Notes: generated by a model from the sequence alone, not told the origin. 35,347 bases of DNA from Fibrobacter sp. (GCA_017959225.1 JAGDBD010000030.1:1-35347); one strand, 5' to 3'; shown: positions 15,335 through 23,720, counted from the stretch's first letter. Translations and numbers: made by a program.

Positions 15335-17467
15335 ATGAAAGATATCCAACACCATAGAAACATCGGTATCTCTGCCCACATTGACTCGGGTAAGACTACC
15401 CTCACCGAACGTATCCTCTATTTCACAAAGCGTATTCACGCGATCCACGAAGTTCGTGGTAAAGACGGCGTCGGCGCCACGATGGACTCCATGGAACTCG
15501 AACGCGAACGCGGCATCACGATTCAGTCTGCTGCAACATTCGCAAGCTGGACTCATTCCATTACCGGCGAAAAGGACACCATCAACATTATCGATACACC
15601 GGGGCACGTGGACTTCACGATTGAAGTGGAACGTTCCCTCCGCGTGCTCGACGGTGCAATCCTCGTGCTCACCGGCGTGGAAGGCGTTCAGTCCCAGTCT
15701 ATTACTGTTGACCGCCAGATGAAGCGTTACCACGTTCCGCGCGTTGTGTTCGTCAACAAGTGCGACCGTTCCGGTGCAAACCCGCTCCGCGTGGCCGTCA
15801 TGCTCAAGGAAAAGCTCAACCACAAGCCGATCGTGATGCAGATTCCTATCGGTCTTGAAGACCAACTCAAGGGCGTGGTTGACCTCGTCGAAATGAAGGC
15901 TTACTACTTCGAAGGCGCAAACGGTGACGACGTCCGCGTGACCGAAATCCCGGAAGAACTCAAGGATCAGGCTCAGGAATACCGCGAAAAGCTCGTGGAC
16001 TGCTGCGCAGACTACAACGACCAGATCATGGAACTTGCCATGGACGGCAAGTACGGCGTTGATGAAATCGATAAGGATCTCATCAAGAAGACCATCCGCG
16101 AACAGACGATCTCTCTCGAACTCACCCCGGTCTTCATGGGCTCCGCTCACAAGAACATCGGCGTTCAGAAGCTCCTCGACGGCGTTATCGACTATCTCCC
16201 GGATCCGACCCAGGTCGAAAACAAGGCTCTCGACATCGACAACAACGAAGCAGAAGTTGTCCTCAAGTCCGAAGATGCTGCACCGCTCGTTTGCTATGCG
16301 TTTAAGCTCGTCAACGACCGCTATGGCCAGTTGACCTACATCCGCGTTTATCAGGGTACCATCAAGAAGGGCGACTCCATTGTCAACATGGCAACCGGTA
16401 AGAAGGTTGGCGTTGGCCGTCTCGTCCGTATGCACGCTGACGAAATGGTGGATATCGCCGAAGCCGGCGCAGGCGACATCGTCGCTCTGTTCGGTATCGA
16501 CTGCGCATCCGGTACGACCTTTACCGATGGCAAGAACAAGTTCAACATGACTTCTATGCACGTTCCGAATCCGGTGATCGAACTCGTGATCGAAGCAAAG
16601 AACCGTGACGAACTGGACAACATGTCCAAGGCTCTCAACCGCTTCACCAAGGAAGACCCGACGTTCCAGGTGGAAGTGGACAAGGAATCCGGTCAGACCA
16701 TCATCAAGGGTATGGGTGAACTTCACCTCGACGTTTACATCGAACGTATGCGTCGTGAATACCACGTTGACGTTCAGACGGGTGCTCCGCAGGTGGCTTA
16801 CCGTGAAACCATCACCCGCGCTGCTAAGTTCGAATACACGCACAAGAAGCAGACCGGTGGTTCGGGTCAGTTCGCTAAGGTTGTTGGCGAAATGCGTCCG
16901 ATGGAAGTCGAAGGCGATGCAGAAAATACGTACAAGTTTGTGAACTCCGTCGTGGGTGGCCGTATTCCTAAGGAATACATCCCGTCCTGCGATAAGGGTT
17001 TCCAGAGCTGCATGGAAGCAGGTTCCCTCATCGGCTTCCCGGTTGTGGGTATCGAAATGGAAGTCACCGATGGTGCTTACCACGAAGTTGACTCTTCCGA
17101 TATGGCGTTCCAGATCTGCGCCCGTATGGCATTCCGTCAGGCTTTCGAAAAGGCTGGCGCTCAGATTCTCGAACCGATCATGAAGGTCGAAATCACGACT
17201 CCGACCGAATTCCAGGGTAACGTTGTGGGTAACATCTCCCAGCGTCGCGGTAACATCGTCGGCACCACGGAAGAACGTGGCGAAACCACGATCGAAGCAG
17301 AAGTTCCGCTTTCCGAAATGTTCGGTTACGCAACGGACCTCCGCTCCATGACCCAGGGTAAGGCTGAATTCACCATGGAATTCAAGAAGTACGCCCCGGT
17401 TCCGCGCAACATCCAGGACGAACTCATCAAGAAGTACGGCGACAAGGCTAAGGCCGGTCAGCGCTAA
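15335..17467 (+). CDS. fusA: Elongation factor G, mitochondrial/spd type
   Basis: A GTPase that moves tRNAs and mRNA through the ribosome. The 710-residue protein has G1 AHIDSGKTT (near residue 15), the switch I motif RGITIQSA, G3 DTPGHVDF and G4 NKCD, followed by domain II, the domain III segment [18 protein letters not shown], and a C-terminal EF-G IV/V region. The N-terminal '[20 protein letters not shown]' and '[19 protein letters not shown]' (HIDSGKTT rather than HVDAGKTT) match mitochondrial EF-G1 and the related spd-type bacterial EF-Gs of spirochaetes and planctomycetes. Codons are strongly biased to GCT, CGT, AAG and GTC, as expected for a highly expressed gene. ATG 15335 is chosen because the domain starts there; the longer frame from 15164 overlaps the previous gene. 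Confidence 0.95.
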   Translation: MKDIQHHRNIGISAHIDSGKTTLTERILYFTKRIHAIHEVRGKDGVGATMDSMELERERGITIQSAATFASWTHSITGEKDTINIIDTPGHVDFTIEVERSLRVLDGAILVLTGVEGVQSQSITVDRQMKRYHVPRVVFVNKCDRSGANPLRVAVMLKEKLNHKPIVMQIPIGLEDQLKGVVDLVEMKAYYFEGANGDDVRVTEIPEELKDQAQEYREKLVDCCADYNDQIMELAMDGKYGVDEIDKDLIKKTIREQTISLELTPVFMGSAHKNIGVQKLLDGVIDYLPDPTQVENKALDIDNNEAEVVLKSEDAAPLVCYAFKLVNDRYGQLTYIRVYQGTIKKGDSIVNMATGKKVGVGRLVRMHADEMVDIAEAGAGDIVALFGIDCASGTTFTDGKNKFNMTSMHVPNPVIELVIEAKNRDELDNMSKALNRFTKEDPTFQVEVDKESGQTIIKGMGELHLDVYIERMRREYHVDVQTGAPQVAYRETITRAAKFEYTHKKQTGGSGQFAKVVGEMRPMEVEGDAENTYKFVNSVVGGRIPKEYIPSCDKGFQSCMEAGSLIGFPVVGIEMEVTDGAYHEVDSSDMAFQICARMAFRQAFEKAGAQILEPIMKVEITTPTEFQGNVVGNISQRRGNIVGTTEERGETTIEAEVPLSEMFGYATDLRSMTQGKAEFTMEFKKYAPVPRNIQDELIKKYGDKAKAGQR

Positions 17468-17490
17468 TCTTCTCGAAGTTCAGAGAATTC

Positions 17491-17525
17491 AAAAAGGCGA
17501 GCTCGCAAGAGCCCGCCTTTTTAAT
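17491..17525 (+). terminator. EF-G terminator
   Basis: Stem GGCG-A-GCTC (17496-17504) with GAGC-C-CGCC (17509-17517), one A/C mismatch, GCAA tetraloop, and TTTTT at 17518-17522. An A-run precedes it. Confidence 0.9.
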
Positions 17526-17565
17526 TTTTACAAGAGAGAAATCTTTCCGCATTCTCCTTTCCTTG

Positions 17566-17705
17566 CAAAAGGAAGCGCAGGACGTTCGCCCTGCGCTTGG
17601 GAGGATGATCAATGAAATAGTCGGGTACGCGACCCGAGTGCCCTACCCTGCGGTTTGCTCCAGCATCCCTTCGCTAAACCAAGGCAGTCGGGTCGCGCCC
17701 CTTCA
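17566..17705 (-). ncRNA. Candidate structured small RNA, unknown class
   Basis: No protein is encoded in this gap. On the minus strand a promoter candidate lies at 17712-17740. The predicted RNA then holds three structures. A 15-bp helix with one mismatch pairs 17683-17697 with 17628-17642. Inside it a GGTTT/AAACC hairpin forms (arms near 17651-17656 and 17675-17680). A TCGGGT/ACCCGA helix (17621-17626 with 17632-17637) would compete with the long helix. The last element is a perfect 9-bp hairpin, 17573-17581 with 17590-17598, followed on the minus strand by CCTTTTGC, a weak terminator. Length would be about 140 nt. I compared it mentally with SRP, 6S, RNase P, tmRNA and common riboswitches and found no match. 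A palindromic mobile or repeat element is the main alternative. Confidence 0.45.
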
Positions 17706-17711
17706 CCTATA

Positions 17712-17740
17712 AAACTACCGCATTCCTTTTTCCGAGTCAA
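17712..17740 (-). promoter_or_regulatory. Promoter candidate for the small RNA
   Basis: TTGACT (17735-17740), exactly 17 bp, then TAGTTT (17712-17717), continuing as TAGTTTTA, close to TAnnTTTG. Predicted start about 17705, just upstream of the long helix. Confidence 0.5.
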
Positions 17741-17803
17741 GAAAAATCCGCGTGAGCACTACACCAACTCGGAACATACAACTTTGGAATTTCCGTTTTT
17801 AAT

Positions 17804-17838
17804 AAAAAAAGAGCCCTTCTTTCGGAGGACTCTTTTTA
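17804..17838. terminator. Terminator downstream of tRNA-Arg, usable in both directions
   Basis: AAAGAG/CTCTTT outer arms with an inner CCTTC/GGAGG stem and TTTC loop; A-run on the left and T-run on the right. On the minus strand it lies immediately after the tRNA gene. Confidence 0.85.
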
Positions 17839-17912
<74 letters not shown>

Positions 17913-17924
17913 GTTTGCAGAAGC

Positions 17925-17955
17925 CAAATATAGCAAACTTTCGCAGCAACTTCAA
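17925..17955 (-). promoter_or_regulatory. tRNA-Arg promoter
   Basis: TTGAAG (17950-17955), 17 bp, then TATATTTG (17925-17932), an exact TAnnTTTG match. It lies 12 nt upstream of the mature tRNA 5' end. This is the cleanest promoter in the window. Confidence 0.75.
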
Positions 17956-17970
17956 TGTGGATAAGATTCT

Positions 17971-19533
17971 CTAGCGAATCGTAAAGCGGTAAAAATTTTG
18001 CCCCGCTTTGAACAGGTACCGTCCGTTCGGCACGTTCAATTGCAAAGTCGTTTCGCCCGACTGCGCAACGGTCTCTGCCAAAAGCTTACCTGCAACGGAG
18101 AACACTTGTACACGTTCCCCAGCCGGAGCGCTAAAGGTGATGCGGTTTCCTTCTACGTAAAAATGGACCTGCGGCACATTCGAAACATTAATGATTCCTT
18201 CTCTGTCTTCGGAAGAACTGCTTTCTTCTACATAGGACGAGGAACTTTCTTCTTCAACAGACGAAGAGCTTTCGTCTTCTGGGACTATCACCGTTCCCGA
18301 TTCATATTCGCTAATGTCGATTTTACCGATTCCCGAGTAAGCGGTTACCAAAGCTTTCACATTGCCCACAGCGTCTGCAGTATAGCGGTAATAATTCGAA
18401 GGATTGAACGAACCCTTTTGAATTTCATCGCTGTACGTTACCCAGACAGTGTCGTTCGCAGAGAGACTCGTTCCCGGGTTCACGGAGATTTTCATTTTCT
18501 TGGAATTGCATCCGCTCGACATCATGTTTCCGCAACCTTCGTAATAGTTGTCCACGATCGTTGCTACGCCATCGTCGCCGGCAAAGATCGCTTTGCTCAG
18601 GCCTGCGTAATGATTCTTTTCAAAATAGAGATCGCTGCCCTTGCGCACGTTAGGACCGTTCCCTGCACCTTGTCCTTCCAGGTAGTTGTTGTACAGATGG
18701 CTATTGTTGTAACGCATCATCGGAGTGCGGGCGTCAATATCCTTGTAATAATTGTGGTGGAAAGTGATTTCATGGCGGAAATCATCGCTATTGCTGTTAC
18801 CGATAAGACTTCCCTTGTGATGGTCATGGAAATAATTCCAGCTGATCGTCGTGTTGTAAATATTGTTCTTTGCGTCTAAAAGACCGTCATAGCGATCTTT
18901 GTTATCGGTATAAGCGTTGTAGAATTCACAGTGGTCAATCCAAATGTTGTAACTTGCCTGATCCGCTTTGGCGACGTCACCGGAATCCGCTTGAATGCTG
19001 ATGCAATCCGGGTCGTTCAAAAGGACTTCCGCGCCATTCCGGAACGCGATGACCTTGTTTTCGTCGGTCTTGCTAATAGGCACATCGCTCATGGTGAATT
19101 TAATGTTTCGAATAATGATGTTGTGCTTCTTTTGAATATTCAAACCCACACGGTTCAAGAATCCATTCGAGCCTTTACCCACAATGGTCTTGTTGTTGCC
19201 TACGAGCACGATTTCGCCATAGGTGGTTTCCGTTCCGGAACTTGCAACAGCTCCGTCGCTATCGATGTAGGTTTTGATGCCCGTGTTGATTTCTCCATTC
19301 ACGATGATGACATAGGGCGTTTCCAATTCTTCCGCATAGCGTTTGAAGTCGGAGAAGTTCGACACTTCCACTACAGCGCCGCCGGCTCCGCCCGTAGTTC
19401 CCCCGCCCAAAGTTGCAAAGCCTACCATGCTAAAATCCGGAGCAGCCAAAGCGGTTCCGCAAGCAAGAATTCCTACTAACCAAGGCATTTTTTTTGCAAA
19501 TCCGCAACTGGATTTATCTTTTTTTGAGAACAT
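17971..19533 (-). CDS. Secreted pectate lyase, polysaccharide lyase family 1-like
   Basis: Cleaves polygalacturonate by beta-elimination outside the cell. The 520-residue protein has a signal peptide (about residues 1-31, ending TALA). A right-handed beta-helix follows: FATLGGGTTGGAGG, IIRNIKF, WIDHCEFYNA, DGLLDAK (Ca-binding region), ISWNYFHDHHKGSLIG and DARTPMMRYNN, with the catalytic-type Arg269/Arg274 (RxPxxR). Then come a second domain, a Ser/Glu linker of repeated ESSSS units (about residues 425-450), and a C-terminal beta-sandwich ending GRYLFKAGQNFYRFTIR, similar to type IX secretion/Fibrobacter sorting domains. GGAG lies 6 nt before ATG 19533. The ATG region is part of a TGTTCTCAAAAA repeat. 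It is monocistronic, with tRNA-Arg downstream. Confidence 0.92.
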   Translation of the reverse strand: MFSKKDKSSCGFAKKMPWLVGILACGTALAAPDFSMVGFATLGGGTTGGAGGAVVEVSNFSDFKRYAEELETPYVIIVNGEINTGIKTYIDSDGAVASSGTETTYGEIVLVGNNKTIVGKGSNGFLNRVGLNIQKKHNIIIRNIKFTMSDVPISKTDENKVIAFRNGAEVLLNDPDCISIQADSGDVAKADQASYNIWIDHCEFYNAYTDNKDRYDGLLDAKNNIYNTTISWNYFHDHHKGSLIGNSNSDDFRHEITFHHNYYKDIDARTPMMRYNNSHLYNNYLEGQGAGNGPNVRKGSDLYFEKNHYAGLSKAIFAGDDGVATIVDNYYEGCGNMMSSGCNSKKMKISVNPGTSLSANDTVWVTYSDEIQKGSFNPSNYYRYTADAVGNVKALVTAYSGIGKIDISEYESGTVIVPEDESSSSVEEESSSSYVEESSSSEDREGIINVSNVPQVHFYVEGNRITFSAPAGERVQVFSVAGKLLAETVAQSGETTLQLNVPNGRYLFKAGQNFYRFTIR

Positions 19534-19637
19534 ATTTTCTCCATTTGTTGAAGAACAGCTATTGCTATTACTCTAATAATTTAAACTCTTCCATCACAAA
19601 ACGCACACATATTTTTGAGAACATTTTTGAGAACAGG
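19518..19637 (-). repeat. TGTTCTCAAAAA triplicated motif at the pectate lyase start
   Basis: On the minus strand GTTCTCAAAAAT occurs twice in direct tandem (19623-19634 and 19611-19622). A third copy, with A in place of the final T, spans the pectate lyase start codon (19521-19534, ATGTTCTCAAAAA). It could be a duplicated start region or an operator set. Nothing else was seen in the 220-bp gap to the next gene apart from an AT-rich promoter-like stretch. Confidence 0.55.
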
Positions 19638-19756
19638 ATTGTTCCTTTTCACCGAAAAAAGACAAAGAAAAGACAAACTTTCTTTTTTCTTTATGTATAT
19701 TGAACGTACGATGGCGTTATCAGCGCCCCCAAGATTTAACCGATTAAAGGATTATT

Positions 19757-20278
19757 ATGCTCTCGTATCAAGAAGCCTACAAGATTGCCGCCGAAGTCCA
19801 TCAAGGGCAAAAAGACAAAGCCGGCGGACCCTACATCGAATTTTTGCAGAATGTGGCGGATTATCTCAAAAGCAAGGGTGAACCGGAAGAAGTCCAGACC
19901 CTCGCCATCTTGCAGGACGTTCTCACCGATTCTACCAAAAAGACCCCGGAAGAAATCATCCAGATGGGCGTCCCGGCAGAAACCGTCGAACTGATTCAAA
20001 AAATGACCCACCACAAAAATCAGGGATGGATCGATGAATACAGCTGCAAGCTGATGGCCGAAGGCGTTCCCGCCGAAGAAGCCACTTACGAAGCCCGCGA
20101 AAAAGAATTTGTGAATTTCGTCTCTCAGCTGAAGGACAACGCAGCAGCGGCAAAGGCTAAAAGCGCCATTCTGAACGTGCTCCTGGACGAAAAGTATATT
20201 CGCCATGAACACCGCGAACTGAAAACCAAATTCCGCATTCGCAAGTATCAGCGCGCCATCGAAGAACTGGGCGTGTAA
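19757..20278 (+). CDS. Degenerate SpoT/MESH1-like HD-fold protein
   Basis: A 173-residue protein aligned by eye with the (p)ppGpp hydrolase HD domain: YKIAAEVHQGQKDKAGGPYI, then LAILQDVLTDSTKKTPEEII and LKDN near residue 126. In active enzymes these read YIxHP, ALLHDVVEDT and KLxDLxDN. Here His15 is kept, but the following ligands are changed: YIEF (Phe29 for His), LQDVLTDS (Gln53 for His, Thr57 for Glu) and FVSQLKDN (Ser/Gln for the ADL Asp). Metal-dependent hydrolysis is therefore unlikely; a regulatory or ligand-binding role is possible. The C-terminus (KTKFRIRKYQRAIEEL) is basic. A TATATT box precedes it (about 19697), followed by a roughly 50-nt leader, and AAAGGA lies 8 nt before the start. 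A strong terminator follows. Confidence 0.75.
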   Translation: MLSYQEAYKIAAEVHQGQKDKAGGPYIEFLQNVADYLKSKGEPEEVQTLAILQDVLTDSTKKTPEEIIQMGVPAETVELIQKMTHHKNQGWIDEYSCKLMAEGVPAEEATYEAREKEFVNFVSQLKDNAAAAKAKSAILNVLLDEKYIRHEHRELKTKFRIRKYQRAIEELGV

Positions 20279-20299
20279 GCTTAAAAACACGTTTCAAAG

Positions 20300-20330
20300 A
20301 GCCCTGCACCAGCGCAGGGCTTTTTCTTTT
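20300..20330 (+). terminator. Terminator after the HD-fold gene
   Basis: Perfect 8-bp stem AGCCCTGC (20300-20307) with GCAGGGCT (20314-20321), six-base loop, then TTTTTCTTTT. Confidence 0.93.
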
Positions 20331-20429
20331 CTTCCGCGTCCAAGTAGCCGTTTAATTCGCAATTTGTTATCTTTTCCGCGTATTATTGGCGCTAAATTCA
20401 TTTGGTGCAAAACAACAAGGAACACAACC

Positions 20430-21536
20430 ATGGCAAATAAAGTCTACAACTTTAGCGCAGGTCCGTCGGTCCTGCCAGAACAGGCACTCAAGGAAGCTTC
20501 GGCTGCATGCATCGACTTCGAAAACAGCGGCATCAGCATTCTCTCCATGAGTCACCGTTCAAAGCCGATCGAGAACATGTTCGAACAGACCGAACAGTTC
20601 CTTCGCGACTTGATGGGCATCCCTGAAAACTACGACATCGTGTTCCTCGGCGGTGGCTGCTCCCTTCTCTTCTGCATGCTCCCGATGAACTTCTTGAACC
20701 AAAACGCAACCGCAGATTACACTCTCACTGGCGTTTGGGCAAACAAGGCTTATAAAGAAGCAAAACAGTTCGGCAATGTGAACGTCGCTTGCGACACTAA
20801 GGCCGATGTTTACAACCACATCGATAAGAACCTGAAGCTTTCTGACAACGCTTCTTACCTCCACGTAACGGCAAACAACACGATCTACGGTACGGAATGG
20901 CAGAAGTTCCCGACTCCGAAGTCCGGCTTCCTCATGGCAGACGTGAGTTCTGACTTCCTCGCCCGCAAGATCAACGTTTCTGATTTTGGCGTTATTTACG
21001 GTGGCGCTCAGAAGAACATCAGCTGCGCCGGTGTAACCGTGACCATTATCCGCAAGGATTTGCTCGGTAAAGTGGATCGCAACATTCCGACCATGCTGAA
21101 CTTCCAGACCCACATCGATGCAAAGAACATGTTCAATACGCCTCCGGTATTTGCCGTGTACGTAATGAACCGCACCCTCAAGTGGCTCAAGGAATTCGGT
21201 GGCGTGGAAGCTATCGAAAAGGTGAACCGCGAAAAGGCTGCACTCCTTTACAGCGCACTGGACGCTTCCAAGGTGTTCGTCGGAACGGCCGCTAAGGAAG
21301 ACCGTTCCATCATGAACGTTCCGTTCGTGTTCAACAAGGACGTTGTGGCTGCGGACAAGGCCGACGATCTCGCCAAGGAATTCCTAGAATTCGCTAAGGC
21401 TCGCGGTCTCCAGCAGCTCAAGGGCCACCGCTCCGTGGGCGGCTTCCGCGCATCCATTTACAATGCGATGCCGGTGGAAGGCGTGCAGGCTCTCGTAGAC
21501 TGCCTCGGCGACTTCGAAAAGAAAGTTCTCGGATAA
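20430..21536 (+). CDS. serC: Phosphoserine aminotransferase
   Basis: Converts 3-phosphohydroxypyruvate and glutamate to phosphoserine (serine biosynthesis), and can serve pyridoxal phosphate synthesis. The 368-residue class V PLP aminotransferase begins KVYNFSAGPSVLPEQAL, has FLGGGCSLLF, the active-site region VIYGGAQKNISCAGVT with PLP-lysine Lys195, and the C-terminal GHRSVGGFRASIYNAMP. It is the usual length. ATG 20430 is chosen because the family starts there and AAGGA lies 9 nt upstream; the frame to 20364 adds unrelated residues. Codon use is strongly biased, like EF-G, suggesting high expression. A TATTAT box near 20381 is a possible promoter. It is a single gene, followed by a bidirectional terminator. 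Confidence 0.96.
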   Translation: MANKVYNFSAGPSVLPEQALKEASAACIDFENSGISILSMSHRSKPIENMFEQTEQFLRDLMGIPENYDIVFLGGGCSLLFCMLPMNFLNQNATADYTLTGVWANKAYKEAKQFGNVNVACDTKADVYNHIDKNLKLSDNASYLHVTANNTIYGTEWQKFPTPKSGFLMADVSSDFLARKINVSDFGVIYGGAQKNISCAGVTVTIIRKDLLGKVDRNIPTMLNFQTHIDAKNMFNTPPVFAVYVMNRTLKWLKEFGGVEAIEKVNREKAALLYSALDASKVFVGTAAKEDRSIMNVPFVFNKDVVAADKADDLAKEFLEFAKARGLQQLKGHRSVGGFRASIYNAMPVEGVQALVDCLGDFEKKVLG

Positions 21537-21561
21537 GATCTACTGAAATTCCATTAGAAAA

Positions 21562-21591
21562 GCCTCCGCATTGCGGAGGCCTTTCTTTTTT
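21562..21591. terminator. Bidirectional terminator between serC and the FISUMP gene
   Basis: Perfect 8-bp stem GCCTCCGC (21562-21569) with GCGGAGGC (21573-21580), ATT loop. It has a T-rich tail on the plus strand and TTTTC on the minus strand, where the FISUMP gene also ends. Confidence 0.92.
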
Positions 21592-21609
21592 CAACGGAAT
21601 AAAACGGAA

Positions 21610-22710
21610 TTAATCGCCATCGATGCAGCGGACAGAATATCCGTTGTTCGCATTCGGCGCAAGTTCGCGGACCATGTTATCGCCCATACGTCCAAGGACC
21701 CAAATCCAGATGGTTGAATTGCGACCGTTTTGAGAGCTCCAGTACGCCGTATATTCACCCATTTCTACATAACGATGTCCACGGCCCAGCACTTCTCGAC
21801 GTCCGGAGCCGAAAGCGGTAAAGCCATATTCGTCGGTACCGCCACCGCCCTGCCAACCGGTACGGGCTTTGAGTTTAGATGCAAAAGCTTCGCACTTCTG
21901 AACACCGTCATAGCATCCGGTAAGACCGGTGAGCATGTCTTGCCATTCGCGGTCGCGAGGCAAATGGAATCCTTTCGGGCAAGCTTTACGCGCACCTTCT
22001 AACGAGTAAAGACGACCGCTGCGAGCGCAGAAGTTGTCTTTGTCATCGTAGCACCAAGATTCCCCTGGAATGTTGTAATTCATATTTTGGGCAAGCCAAG
22101 TTCTGCCGTCGATTTTAATCGTGCGATACATTTGACCGTCACGGGGATCTTTCACAAAGCCCGAGTTCCGCTTGACTTCACCGAAATGTTCCTGTTCTGC
22201 AATTCGGAATTCTGCAAGCTTATCACGGCGATTCTTTTCAGCCCGTTCAAAATTGGCAGTCCAATACTTTTGCGCTGCCGCATTTTTGAACTTGATTTTC
22301 AGGTCTTTCAATGCGTAAAGTTCATCGTCACAGGCGATGTCCACGCCTTTGATGTTCACCTGAAGATCTTCCTTGCCAAAAGTCTGCGGCTGCCCGATGT
22401 AGGAAATCCAGGCTTCGTGAGTTTTATTGCAAATACCGTAAAAGCGTTTGTTTTCAACGGTATCGGCAGGGACCTTCATCACTCCGTGAACAACGAAATC
22501 ATAAGGGCCTTCTTTCACAGCAAAAGACACAGGCTGTTTTTCACCGTAATATTCGTACTTGTAAAAGCGCACCTGACCAACGATCTGAGCGCTTTCATAT
22601 TCGCCTTGACCTTCGGCATTGAAAATGGCATCCCACGTACGCGGAGGCGTTGCAAAGGAGCTTGCCGAGAAAAGAGCGAGACTTAAAAGAAAAAGAGTAA
22701 AAAGACGCAT
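21610..22710 (-). CDS. Secreted FISUMP-domain protein
   Basis: A 366-residue protein with a signal peptide (MRLFTLFLLSLALFSASSFA). A roughly 150-residue N-terminal beta-rich region of unknown type follows, then a charged helix (about residues 150-190). The C-terminal FISUMP (Fib_succ_major) domain starts near residue 185: GQMYRTIKIDGRTWLAQNMN, ESWCYDDKDNFC, GRLYSLEGARKACPKGFHLP, WSSQNGRNSTIWIW and YSVRCIDGD. Paired cysteines suggest disulphides outside the cell. The domain is expanded in Fibrobacter and its function is not established. It lies 5 bp after hemB on the same strand, although its role appears unrelated. Confidence 0.9.
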   Translation of the reverse strand: MRLFTLFLLSLALFSASSFATPPRTWDAIFNAEGQGEYESAQIVGQVRFYKYEYYGEKQPVSFAVKEGPYDFVVHGVMKVPADTVENKRFYGICNKTHEAWISYIGQPQTFGKEDLQVNIKGVDIACDDELYALKDLKIKFKNAAAQKYWTANFERAEKNRRDKLAEFRIAEQEHFGEVKRNSGFVKDPRDGQMYRTIKIDGRTWLAQNMNYNIPGESWCYDDKDNFCARSGRLYSLEGARKACPKGFHLPRDREWQDMLTGLTGCYDGVQKCEAFASKLKARTGWQGGGGTDEYGFTAFGSGRREVLGRGHRYVEMGEYTAYWSSQNGRNSTIWIWVLGRMGDNMVRELAPNANNGYSVRCIDGD

Positions 22711-22715
22711 GACGT

Positions 22716-23720
22716 TTAATGTTCCTTCGAAAGAAGCTTTGCCGCTTCCTTCGCAAAGTATGTCCAGATCATTTTTGCACCGGCACGTTTAATGCCCATG
22801 AGACTTTCAAGCACCACTCGGTCGCGGTCGAGCCAACCGTTCTGAGCTGCGGCACAAAGCATCGCATATTCACCGCTTACCTGGTACGCCGCCACCGGAA
22901 CTTCCGAAAAATCCGAAACTTCGCGGATAACATCCAAGTAGTAGCACGCCGGTTTCACCATCACAACGTCAGCGCCTTCTTCGATGTCCAAAGAAACTTC
23001 GAGCTGCGCTTCCTTGCGATTGGCCGGGTCCATCTGATACGTTTTTTTATCGCCAGATTTGGGAGCGGAATCCAAAGCATCGCGGAACGGGCCGTAAAAA
23101 GCCGAAGCATACTTTGCACTGTACGCCATAATCGAAGTGTTTGTAAATCCCGCATCGTCTAACGCTTCACGAATCGCCGCAATGCGGCCATCCATCATAT
23201 CGGACGGGCAAACGAAATCAGCACCGGCAGCCGCATGGCAAACCGCCATTTTGCAAAGGACTTCCACCGTTTCATCATTCAAGATTTCTCCGGTCGAAGA
23301 CACAATGCCATCATGTCCATCGATGTTAAAAGGATCAAGAGCGATATCCGTCATCACGACGACATCCGGGAATTTTTCTTTCACCGCGCGAATGCAGGTC
23401 GGAACAAGACCCTTCGGATTGTAACTTTCCGAACCTGTATGATCTTTTTTCGATTCTTCGATGGACGGAAAAGGTGCGATCGCTTTGACGCCCAAAGCAA
23501 CGCATTCTTCCAATTCCTTCAAAAGGACGTCCACCGTTTTACGGGTCATTCCCGGCATCGACGGAATCGCTTCTTCGCGACTTGAACCTTCCATGATAAA
23601 AACCGGATAGACGAAATCTTTCACGGAAAGTTCCGTTTCGCGGACGAGATCGCGGACCGTTGCGCTCTTCCGATTGCGACGCGGACGGCGCGGTAGGTCC
23701 AATGCAAACTTTTGATTCAT
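22716..23720 (-). CDS. hemB: Delta-aminolevulinic acid dehydratase (porphobilinogen synthase), non-zinc type
   Basis: Condenses two 5-aminolevulinate molecules to porphobilinogen in haem and corrinoid biosynthesis. The 334-residue protein has both active-site lysines, Lys203 (YSAKYASAFYGPF) and Lys256 (VMVKPACYYLD). The metal-site segment reads IALDPFNIDGHDG, the Asp-rich form of Mg-dependent enzymes, rather than the Cys-rich Zn form (CxCxxxTxxGHC). ATG 23720 is chosen because the conserved N-terminus (LPRRPRRNR) follows it closely; the longer frame to 23762 overlaps dapB. It starts 13 bp after dapB and is followed within 5 bp by the FISUMP gene, forming one operon. Confidence 0.96.
   Translation of the reverse strand: MNQKFALDLPRRPRRNRKSATVRDLVRETELSVKDFVYPVFIMEGSSREEAIPSMPGMTRKTVDVLLKELEECVALGVKAIAPFPSIEESKKDHTGSESYNPKGLVPTCIRAVKEKFPDVVVMTDIALDPFNIDGHDGIVSSTGEILNDETVEVLCKMAVCHAAAGADFVCPSDMMDGRIAAIREALDDAGFTNTSIMAYSAKYASAFYGPFRDALDSAPKSGDKKTYQMDPANRKEAQLEVSLDIEEGADVVMVKPACYYLDVIREVSDFSEVPVAAYQVSGEYAMLCAAAQNGWLDRDRVVLESLMGIKRAGAKMIWTYFAKEAAKLLSKEH

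Noticed and set aside
15257..17083. A 608-codon open frame on the minus strand opposite EF-G
   Set aside because: It is a mirror effect of the strongly biased EF-G codons; it shows no motif, and the plus strand encodes a clear EF-G.
17566..17705. SRP RNA, 6S RNA, RNase P RNA or a known riboswitch
   Set aside because: None of the conserved cores I remember (for example GGAAGGNAGCAGCC of SRP or GAGGAAAGUCC of RNase P) occurs on either strand.
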